Virus record (IMG/VR): IMGVR_UViG_3300034374_011850
Coordinates: 1 to 34,801 of that record
DNA from: a virus
Reading direction: 5' to 3' (one strand)
DNA: 34,801 bases
Shown here: positions 26,987-33,299 of the stretch, one piece after another
Numbering within the stretch: position 1 is the stretch's first letter
How the letters are laid out: the number at the start of each line of letters is the position of its first letter
Position numbers and translations under genes: made by a program
Notes under the pieces: generated by a model
Told to the model about the DNA's origin: nothing
The model's database searches: none
The model's input: the letters and a program-made list of their open reading frames with translations, nothing else

Positions 26987-28159
26987 TCAAACCCCCAGGT
27001 CGTTAATGGCGGCAGTAAAGCCGGCGGCGATAGATTCCCAGCGATACTCAGGGCGCTGAGTTACAGCAAAACAACTTTCGGCGGTGTCGTCGTACGAGAA
27101 TTTGTCGTAGTACAGATCGCTAAGGATCTTGGCGGTTGCTTGTACGTCGATTAAACCGCGCTCGACACCGAGGTCTTTATCCACAACCCATGTGGAAATG
27201 GGGATAAGTTCGGCCGCCGCATTCCAAATGTCTTTGCACGCCGTGTGGTTAGGCACGACTTGCGGTTTTTTGCAGCTTGCGTGTTCGAAGCTAACGAGAC
27301 CCCAACCTTCGCCGTCCGACGTATTGAGGCCCACGTCGCACGCGTTGTAAATAGTATTCAGCAGCTCGTCCGGAGGCGCGTCCAGGTAGTTGATGTTAGT
27401 TGAAGTTAAAATAAGACGGTTATCGCCATCGATATTGCGCCGTTGCATTTCATGCCTGAACAGCGGCAGAATGTCCCAGCCCATGTCTTTGCTGCCCATA
27501 TGTAGGTACAGCATGGCATCGGGCTTGTCGACCGCAAACTCAGCGAATGCTTTGATCGTTAGATCGATTCGCTTGCGGGGTTGATTGCGATTCGCGTTCA
27601 GTACGACAAATTTATCGTCGGGAATGCCGATTTTTTTGCGGGCTTCCGTTTTATCAATCGGGTAGAATCGACCGGTATCGACCCCGTGGGGAAGTACAGC
27701 GAGCCGCTTAGCCTCAGCACCATATTTCATGACGCGCTCAGCCGACGGGATCGTAAATGTGATGGCAAGATCCCAGTGTTTGATGTTACGCAACATGTCC
27801 GGGAAGTAGCTTTCGCTATCCACGGGGAAATACGCGATGAACTTGAACCCGATCTGATCTTTTAAAAACTGACATCGCTCCCAGAACTGGTTTACAACCC
27901 AGATATCGTTAAGGCAGATGATGACGTCCGGTTTTTCCTTATCGATGATCTGAGGGATTCGACCGATGCCGAATCGATCGCCTGAGCCAGAAGGACAAGC
28001 CGGATACACTTTGTATGGATGCTCGTGTGGATCGCCCATATAGTTGATCCCCATAACCACGATATCGTGTTGGTCTTTGAGGATGTTTAAGATGCTGTGA
28101 GTAACTCTTGCAAAGCCTGTATTGCTACAAGCATCACCGTACCAAAGGATTTTCGCCAT
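26987..28159 (-). CDS. GT4-family glycosyltransferase (GT-B fold)
   Basis: A 390-residue protein; ATG 28159 (MAKILWYGDACSNTGFARVT) is preferred to longer starts. The N-terminal GDACSNTGFARVTHSILNIL is the usual GT4 acceptor-domain start; VLNANRNQPRKRIDLTIKAF precedes the donor domain; and the E-x7-E motif appears in DGEGWGLVSFEHASCKKPQVVPN. Such enzymes transfer a hexose from a sugar nucleotide. It is the first gene of the minus-strand pair with the GH130-like propeller, divergent from the terminase. Donor and acceptor are not known. Confidence 0.88.
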   Translation of the reverse strand: MAKILWYGDACSNTGFARVTHSILNILKDQHDIVVMGINYMGDPHEHPYKVYPACPSGSGDRFGIGRIPQIIDKEKPDVIICLNDIWVVNQFWERCQFLKDQIGFKFIAYFPVDSESYFPDMLRNIKHWDLAITFTIPSAERVMKYGAEAKRLAVLPHGVDTGRFYPIDKTEARKKIGIPDDKFVVLNANRNQPRKRIDLTIKAFAEFAVDKPDAMLYLHMGSKDMGWDILPLFRHEMQRRNIDGDNRLILTSTNINYLDAPPDELLNTIYNACDVGLNTSDGEGWGLVSFEHASCKKPQVVPNHTACKDIWNAAAELIPISTWVVDKDLGVERGLIDVQATAKILSDLYYDKFSYDDTAESCFAVTQRPEYRWESIAAGFTAAINDLGV

Positions 28160-28178
28160 GCAAACTCGGTAGATCGAG

Positions 28179-28208
28179 TACAATTACTATAACAGTGCTA
28201 TCAGCTTA
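28179..28208 (+). promoter_or_regulatory. Promoter/leader of the terminase gene
   Basis: Two overlapping -10-like boxes, TACAAT (28179-28184) and TATAAC (28188-28193), are followed by ATCAGCTTA (28200-28208), an element also found before 16881 and in variant form before 22190. The ATG is at 28214. This is a divergent region shared with the GT4 gene. Confidence 0.4.
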
Positions 28209-28213
28209 TAGAC

Positions 28214-29737
28214 ATGCCTAGTCGGGAAACTTTTGCGTATCGCCGTGGAGCACAACTACGAGCGCTGAGAGCAATAGAGAGTAACGATAATAACGCTACA
28301 GAGACTATTTATACCAAGGCTTCTAACGACTTTCATACTTTCTGTACGTTGTTAGATAAGCCGCCAGCTCCTCACATGCTGGAATGGCACGAGCACTTAG
28401 TGACAGATGAGAGCAATAAGTATTTGTTAGATATTGCTGGACCGAATCTCGATATTCTGGCGCCTAGGGGGTCGGCCAAGTCGACTGTACTCAACATGTT
28501 TACTGCATGGTGCATAGGACGCCATACTACTGCAAAACGACCATTGCAAATTATTTATGTGAGTTACAACATCGCGACTGCGATTCCCAAGTCGCGCATT
28601 ATTCGGCAGATCGTTGATTCTTCTGAGTTTCGCAAGATCTTTCCGACATGCAGACTGAAACCTGGGATGCAGTCGGATATCGGTTGGTCGATTGATTATG
28701 ACTACGCCGGCATCCCTAGACTCGGTGATGAAGAATTCACTCTAAGAGCAGCAGGACTACGAGGTAGTATTACGAGTAAAAGGGCTCACTTGGTACTAAT
28801 TGATGACCCTATAAAATCTTCAGCTGATATTAAAAACCCTACAATCAGGGAAGAAATGAATAATAACTGGAGTAGCGTTATAGCTCCTATTGTGTTTGAA
28901 GGCGGGCGTTCTATTTGTTTGGGTACCCGGTTCCACCCGTTAGACATCCACAAGACGATGTTTGTGCCCGAAAAAGGGTGGAAGCAGGTTACGCAGGAGG
29001 CTCTGACCTACGACGATAAAGGGCAGCCGAAAAGTTATTGGCAAAATCAATGGTCTGTTGATTACCTGCTACAACAGAAAGAACTGGATCCCGTCGCGTT
29101 CTGTTTTCAGTATCAACAGCAGCCCGTGGCCACGTCGGATTTAGTCGTGTCTCCTGATTTACTACTTAAGGGTGATGTTGCTACCGAGTTTGACAGTTTG
29201 GCGCTCGGAATTGATTTGTCAGCGAGTAAAAACGAGACGTCAGACTACACAGCTTTTGTTTTAGCGGGGCGATTAAAGGATAAATACTATGTTGTAGATG
29301 CTCATCAGTGTCGATCTATAGGCAATCTCGAAAAAATAGACTTGCTATGCGACATGTTGCTGGAATGGGGCATCTTAACTAAGTACAACGGAGAGTATCA
29401 GCCGACGTATTCCACGGTGACTCTCGTGGTTGAATCGGTCGCCTACCAAGCGAGTTTGGCTGCCGACTTACGACGCGTGCTTTTGAACGAGCGGGGCCTG
29501 AGCAATCTGCACATTCACGAAGTTAAAGGGTTTAGGGGCGATAAGATTGCTCGTTTCCGGGGTACCTTGGGTCTCTTGGAGAATCAGAGAGTGGTCTTTA
29601 ACAAATATCGCAAATTCGATGCTTTGTTCGATCAGCTCATTAACGTAGGTGCCACAGCGCATGACGATTTGCTGGACGCTTATACGTGGGTAATTACATT
29701 CTTACAGCGGCGAGGCAGTTTTTCTGTTGAGTATTAA
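28214..29737 (+). CDS. terL: Terminase large subunit
   Basis: A 507-residue protein. Walker A LAPRGSAKST is at residues 82-91, Walker B LVLIDDPI at 193-200, and coupling residues follow in GTRFHPLD (237-244). The nuclease domain has GIDLSAS (Asp334), LVVESVAYQ (Glu407) and HDDLLDAY (Asp484/485), as in TerL RNase H-fold nucleases. It packages DNA into the procapsid using ATP and cuts it. It begins the plus-strand run that includes the portal. No insertion or inactivating change was seen. Confidence 0.95.
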   Translation: MPSRETFAYRRGAQLRALRAIESNDNNATETIYTKASNDFHTFCTLLDKPPAPHMLEWHEHLVTDESNKYLLDIAGPNLDILAPRGSAKSTVLNMFTAWCIGRHTTAKRPLQIIYVSYNIATAIPKSRIIRQIVDSSEFRKIFPTCRLKPGMQSDIGWSIDYDYAGIPRLGDEEFTLRAAGLRGSITSKRAHLVLIDDPIKSSADIKNPTIREEMNNNWSSVIAPIVFEGGRSICLGTRFHPLDIHKTMFVPEKGWKQVTQEALTYDDKGQPKSYWQNQWSVDYLLQQKELDPVAFCFQYQQQPVATSDLVVSPDLLLKGDVATEFDSLALGIDLSASKNETSDYTAFVLAGRLKDKYYVVDAHQCRSIGNLEKIDLLCDMLLEWGILTKYNGEYQPTYSTVTLVVESVAYQASLAADLRRVLLNERGLSNLHIHEVKGFRGDKIARFRGTLGLLENQRVVFNKYRKFDALFDQLINVGATAHDDLLDAYTWVITFLQRRGSFSVEY

Positions 29738-29738
29738 C

Positions 29739-30620
29739 ATGGAGTCGTCTAAAAAGCTTTGGGTCGCTATAACTGCGTACGACCCTCTGTCCCGTTTGGA
29801 TAGCATTTTCAAGATCTTACAGCTGTATACGGAGTACGAGCTTAAAGTTTCGGTATTTTTGTTTGTCAATTACGAGGCTCAGGATCAGGTCCCACAGCTT
29901 TCTTCGCTTTTGCGCCCTTTTTCGGAGCAAATCGGCGTGGAAATCATCGTTGCTAGCCCCGAGCACGAGGGATGGTGGCTTACTTGGGCGCACAAAATAG
30001 ACTTAACTGTCGCTTGTATGCGCAGAGAGTACGATTATTACATGTATCAGGAAAATGATATGCTTATTACATGGGAACACTTCAAATATTGGATGCGTTG
30101 GAAGCCTCGCTTGGCCTCTTTGGGCCTAGAACCTGGTTTTATAAGGTATGAGTTGTTTGGCGGCAAGAAAGTACCGTTTGATAACCACTATCGCTACTCC
30201 TTGACCGGTAAAACACCGAATGTTTGGAGTGATCGCGGATATACAGTCGCTAAACAGCTTGTCGTCGACCACGAAATCAAGTTTTTCGCGAGTTTGGGCA
30301 GCCCTTACTACGCAGCTATGATTTTGGACGCTGAGGATGCGGTCAAATACGTAAAAAGCGCCAGTATGGACCCTCAAAAGAGCGTCGAACTGGTTTCTTT
30401 CCGTAATTGGCCATTAGCTGACCGCAGTTCGATGGGTTTAGCCTTCGAAAACCCGCCAGTCGGGTATGAACACCGTCGTTGCGTGCCTGTAATCGAAAAA
30501 AACGGACGATACATGCCGCATGAGTGCTGTTTGTTGCGCCATGACGATCTGAAGTACGCACCGGAGCTCAATAAGAGGGTTGGCAACTTGATTACTTGCG
30601 ATACAATGCTTACGATTTGA
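29739..30620 (+). CDS. Glycosyltransferase-like protein (GT-A type)
   Basis: A 293-residue protein; ATG 29739 begins 1 nt after the TerL stop (MESSKKLWVAITAYDPLSRL), preferred to an upstream TTG. LWVAITAYDP and the alternating VFLFVNYEAQ, VEIIVASPEH look like a Rossmann-type GT-A core; YYMYQENDMLITWEHFKYW has an END acidic motif at the place of DxD. The C-terminal part holds several Cys (RRCVPVI, HECCLLRH). It lies in the packaging module but is unlikely to be a packaging protein. Probably part of the same glycan pathway as the other GTs. Confidence 0.65.
   Translation: MESSKKLWVAITAYDPLSRLDSIFKILQLYTEYELKVSVFLFVNYEAQDQVPQLSSLLRPFSEQIGVEIIVASPEHEGWWLTWAHKIDLTVACMRREYDYYMYQENDMLITWEHFKYWMRWKPRLASLGLEPGFIRYELFGGKKVPFDNHYRYSLTGKTPNVWSDRGYTVAKQLVVDHEIKFFASLGSPYYAAMILDAEDAVKYVKSASMDPQKSVELVSFRNWPLADRSSMGLAFENPPVGYEHRRCVPVIEKNGRYMPHECCLLRHDDLKYAPELNKRVGNLITCDTMLTI
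30580..30607 (+). promoter_or_regulatory. Possible sigma70-type promoter before the DUF3310 gene
   Basis: TTGGCA (30580-30585) and TACAAT (30602-30607) are spaced 16 bp apart, within the end of the previous gene. The start codon is at 30628. One of few plus-strand elements here with a plausible -35. Confidence 0.4.
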
Positions 30621-30627
30621 TATTTTT

Positions 30628-30855
30628 ATGGACAACGTTAATCACCCTTCACACTATACGTCTGGTGCTATTGAGTGCATAGATGCCATTAAAGAACAAG
30701 TCGGTAATGAGGGGTTTCAGGGCTACTGCCACGGCAATATCGCTAAATACCTCTGGAGGTACAAGCACAAAAACGGTGTCGAGGACTTGAAGAAGGCCGC
30801 GTGGTACTTACAGTGTTTGATCGGTGAGTTAGAATTGACTCAAGATAACAACTGA
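30628..30855 (+). CDS. DUF3310 family protein
   Basis: A 75-residue protein starting MDNVNHPSHYTSGAIECIDA. The motifs NHPSHY...ECID, GYCHGNIAKYLWRYKHKNG and DLKKAAWYL are diagnostic of DUF3310, widespread in phages and sometimes annotated as nucleotide-kinase-like. It is a small helical protein thought to relate to nucleotide metabolism, but no activity is established as far as I know. Preceded by a possible promoter and only 7 nt after the previous stop. Confidence 0.9.
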   Translation: MDNVNHPSHYTSGAIECIDAIKEQVGNEGFQGYCHGNIAKYLWRYKHKNGVEDLKKAAWYLQCLIGELELTQDNN

Positions 30856-30858
30856 CTT

Positions 30859-31140
30859 GTGGACGTAAGAGCATTTGGGTCTGTTTACGGCCAGGTAGCG
30901 TCTCTGCCTTATTCAAGTGGATTTACTTGGGTACCCGCCGATGGAACTAGATATTTTCCAGCGTGTAGGGCTTTGTTTATTCAGAATGGCGGAGGCAGTA
31001 ACAAAAGTCTTTTAGTAGAATTTACAGATGCTCCAGGACAGGTATGTGAAAACAATCACTTGAACGGTGATTTTCTCTGTCCCCTCTCTTGTACAGCTCT
31101 TGTAAGTGGTAACGTAACTAATGTCGTAGTCTTGTACTGA
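30859..31140 (+). CDS. Small beta-rich protein, possible virion decoration
   Basis: A 93-residue protein with a GTG start (VDVRAFGSVYGQVASLPYSS). The pattern of alternating hydrophobic strands with a final VTNVVVLY and the central FIQNGGGSNKSLLVEFTDAPG resembles small phage proteins predicted to be trimeric decoration or fibre-tip-like proteins. The family is not firmly recognised. Stop and next ATG overlap (TGATG). Confidence 0.65.
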   Translation: MDVRAFGSVYGQVASLPYSSGFTWVPADGTRYFPACRALFIQNGGGSNKSLLVEFTDAPGQVCENNHLNGDFLCPLSCTALVSGNVTNVVVLY

Positions 31141-31334
31141 TGGCTAGCGACCTTTCCGGCTTAGTTACGTACCTGCAGGGTGGCACAAGTCTGCGTGAAA
31201 GTGCCGGCATGGATGCTGATCAAATTATCAGTGCTTTACGTAAAGGAGCAGCCGCGCAAAGCGGTCCGTTAGATCTTTTTAAAGACGCCTTGTTAGCTAG
31301 AGCAGCTGAAATAAAAGCCCTGGGCTCTATTTGA
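31140..31334 (+). CDS. Small hypothetical protein
   Basis: A 64-residue protein starting MASDLSGLVTYLQGGTSLRE, entirely helical in look (DADQIISALRKGAAAQSGPLDLFKDALLARAAEIKAL). Coupled to the preceding gene by a TGATG overlap. No family is recognised. Confidence 0.65.
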   Translation: MASDLSGLVTYLQGGTSLRESAGMDADQIISALRKGAAAQSGPLDLFKDALLARAAEIKALGSI

Positions 31335-31340
31335 CATCGT

Positions 31341-31346
31341 TATAAT
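31341..31346 (+). promoter_or_regulatory. Consensus -10 giving a possibly leaderless transcript
   Basis: TATAAT lies only 6 nt before the ATG at 31353, so transcription would begin at or next to the A of the start codon. There is no Shine-Dalgarno. A TTGACA-like hexamer (31331-31336) is too close to serve as its -35. Confidence 0.45.
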
Positions 31347-31352
31347 TAAGTC

Positions 31353-31676
31353 ATGGCTGACCCTTTTATCGAAGCCGGTGATTTTTTCACTAAGGCTTTT
31401 AACGCTCAGGAATTAGCTTCGCGTCGTCAACGCATAGCGCAGCGTCCTGCCATGCGTAGCGATAGTTATGAAAATCAGGTCAGCGAGCAACCGCTAAATG
31501 CACCGATTCCTCCTCAATATGGTCCCTACGGAACTTATGAGGATGAGTTTACGCCGGAAGAAGATTCCACGGAATCTATGAAAGCTGAGCTTTTGCGAAA
31601 GGCAGCCGCCAAGCGTGGGCCTCGGACCGGTGTTCCTGTATATCCCGGCGATGGCGCCGTGACTCCCAGTGTCTGA
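31353..31676 (+). CDS. Hypothetical protein upstream of the basic proteins
   Basis: A 107-residue protein starting MADPFIEAGDFFTKAFNAQE. The N-terminal part is helical and Arg-rich, the middle extended and Pro-rich (PLNAPIPPQYGPYGTYEDEFTPEE), the C-terminus basic. No family is recognised. Overlaps the GTG start of the next gene. Confidence 0.65.
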   Translation: MADPFIEAGDFFTKAFNAQELASRRQRIAQRPAMRSDSYENQVSEQPLNAPIPPQYGPYGTYEDEFTPEEDSTESMKAELLRKAAAKRGPRTGVPVYPGDGAVTPSV

Positions 31677-31899
31677 AGTCTCGAAAAAGCGGGACCCAAA
31701 GAAATGGGCAGCCGCTAAAGCTAAAGCTCGCAAGCGTCTCGGCGGACATTCGGCCCGAGCCATGCAGCTTGCTGTTAAGTATTACAAAGAGGCAGGAGGT
31801 CGTTACGAGGGTAAGAAATCGAGCAAAAATAAATTAAGTCGTTGGGGAAAAGAAGATTGGAGTACCCGTGAAGAATACGAAAAGAACAAAAGTTCTTAG
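31669..31899 (+). CDS. Small basic protein with KKWAAAKAKARKR motif
   Basis: A 76-residue protein with a GTG start overlapping the previous stop. It begins VSEVSKKRDPKKWAAAKAKA and then has RKRLGGHSARAMQLAVKYYKEAGGRY and a Lys-rich tail ending EYEKNKSS. The order 'DPKKWAxAKAxAR...LGGHSARAMQLAxKxYKxxGG.Y' follows a small conserved phage and giant-virus family I recall (perhaps DUF5872). Highly basic, probably binds nucleic acid. Confidence 0.75.
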   Translation: MSEVSKKRDPKKWAAAKAKARKRLGGHSARAMQLAVKYYKEAGGRYEGKKSSKNKLSRWGKEDWSTREEYEKNKSS

Positions 31900-31901
31900 T
31901 T

Positions 31902-32120
31902 ATGGCCGATTTAGCGCGAGAAAAAGGGCGCACTGAGCGTTATCTGCCTAAGGCAGCGTGGGCTTCGATGTCTGCAGAAGAACGCCGGGCTACTGACGAG
32001 AAGAAAAAGCGGGCCACGGCGGGTAATAAGCCCGTTAACACTCAGGTGCCTAACACTGAAAAAGCTAAAGAAGCACGGCGCCGCGCTTCCGCGTATATTA
32101 AAAGCAAAGGTAAAAAGTAA
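31902..32120 (+). CDS. Small basic protein with YLPKAAW motif
   Basis: A 72-residue protein starting MADLAREKGRTERYLPKAAW. The phrases RTERYLPKAAWASMSAEERRATDEKKK and KAKEARRRASAYIKSKGKK are shared with small basic proteins of phages and large DNA viruses. It forms a set with the genes at 31669 and 32120. Function is unknown; nucleic-acid binding is likely by composition. Its stop overlaps the next ATG (TAATG). Confidence 0.75.
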   Translation: MADLAREKGRTERYLPKAAWASMSAEERRATDEKKKRATAGNKPVNTQVPNTEKAKEARRRASAYIKSKGKK

Positions 32121-32371
32121 TGGCCAAGATTCGACTTGCTGGAGAGGTGTTCTCCGGCTATAATCAACCTCGCCGTGATTCGGACGGGGGTAAGAAGTTT
32201 GCTGTCGCAGCGAAGGAGGGCGATCAAGTACGGCTAGTCCGATTCGGCGATCCAAATATGACAATTAAGAAGCACATACCCGAACGCCGCGAGAGCTTTA
32301 GAGCGCGTCATAACTGTGACAATCCTGGAAGCAAGTTAAAAGCACGCTACTGGTCGTGTGAACAGTGGTGA
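32120..32371 (+). CDS. Conserved basic protein with KKHIPERRESFRARHNC motif
   Basis: An 83-residue protein starting MAKIRLAGEVFSGYNQPRRD. The block VRFGDPNMTIKKHIPERRESFRARHNCDNPGSKLKARYWSCEQW is strongly conserved in many phages and eukaryotic large DNA viruses, with two Cys and a final W..xW. No function is established that I know of. Together with the two preceding basic proteins it forms a conserved cluster. Confidence 0.82.
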   Translation: MAKIRLAGEVFSGYNQPRRDSDGGKKFAVAAKEGDQVRLVRFGDPNMTIKKHIPERRESFRARHNCDNPGSKLKARYWSCEQW

Positions 32372-32406
32372 TATTTAAGAAATTTTAGTTGTTTACTTGT
32401 GAGTCC

Positions 32407-32415
32407 TGCTAAACT
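32407..32415 (+). promoter_or_regulatory. Extended -10 promoter before the GT17-like gene
   Basis: TGCTAAACT (TG, one base, TAAACT) lies 23 nt before the ATG at 32439, in the 67-bp gap after the basic-protein cluster. Same TGnTAnnnT form as other plus-strand units. Confidence 0.5.
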
Positions 32416-32438
32416 ACGCAGGCCCTTCCAGCATCACC

Positions 32439-33281
32439 ATGCTGTTCGATTGTTTTTTGTACTTCAATGAACGCGAGCTTTTAGAGCTACGCGTGGAAAT
32501 GCTTAAAGATGTTGTTGATGGTTTTATAATTACAGACGCTAATAGAACTTTTAAAGGCGACGAAAAGCCTTTTACTTGTGTAGACACGATCCGCGAACTC
32601 GGATTACCCGAAGACAAAATTCAAGTACTGCACGTAGAACTGCCGCCGCCGGATATCGCACCTAGTCCTTGGGTCCGGGAATATTCTCAGCGCGACGCTC
32701 TGGCTGTCGGTATGCGGATGACTCCGCCAGATTCTGCTTTCTTCTTCAGTGATGTCGATGAGATTCCCAAACCTTCTGCTTTATTAGAAGCTGTTGAAGT
32801 AGCTAAGAAAGACCCCGAACGCTGTGTTCGCCTCTCGATGCCGATGATGTACGGCCGCGCTGACCTTCGGGTTATGAGTCCGGATGGAGACAAAACTAAG
32901 CCTCCCACCAATTGGACTTGCGGGACCGTGGTTCTCCACGACCATCTAGATAAGACCTTGTCCGAGATACGCCGCAACCCTAATGATGTCGTTATAGGCG
33001 ACTGTAATGCCGGATGGCACTTCAGTTGGATGGGCGGCGCGGATCGTCTCAAGCGCAAACTGACGTCTTTTTCTCATTGTTACGACGAAATTCCCAACGC
33101 GTATGCTCCTGCATATAGCCAGGAGATGCTGGACTACTTAGATAGCTATAAAGCTACTGTAGGAGGCACAGATCCTCTTGGTCGTAAAGACCATATACTG
33201 ACTTCGTATCCTCATGATCTTTTACCGCCAGAATTGTTTAAACTGGAACGAGTGAAGGAGTACCTGCTCCCGGACTCCTGA
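32439..33281 (+). CDS. GT17-like glycosyltransferase
   Basis: A 280-residue protein starting MLFDCFLYFNERELLELRVE, the typical opening of GT17 (beta-1,4-N-acetylglucosaminyltransferase-like) proteins. The metal-binding DVDE is in FFFSDVDEIP at 101-110, and NAGWHFSWMGG at 190-200 is a conserved acceptor-side motif. A family known from bacteria, giant viruses and phages. It lies between the basic proteins and the portal, behind its own promoter. It adds a fourth GT-like enzyme to the window; donor and acceptor are not known. Confidence 0.85.
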   Translation: MLFDCFLYFNERELLELRVEMLKDVVDGFIITDANRTFKGDEKPFTCVDTIRELGLPEDKIQVLHVELPPPDIAPSPWVREYSQRDALAVGMRMTPPDSAFFFSDVDEIPKPSALLEAVEVAKKDPERCVRLSMPMMYGRADLRVMSPDGDKTKPPTNWTCGTVVLHDHLDKTLSEIRRNPNDVVIGDCNAGWHFSWMGGADRLKRKLTSFSHCYDEIPNAYAPAYSQEMLDYLDSYKATVGGTDPLGRKDHILTSYPHDLLPPELFKLERVKEYLLPDS

Positions 33282-33299
33282 TAACTTTGTAATCGAGAC

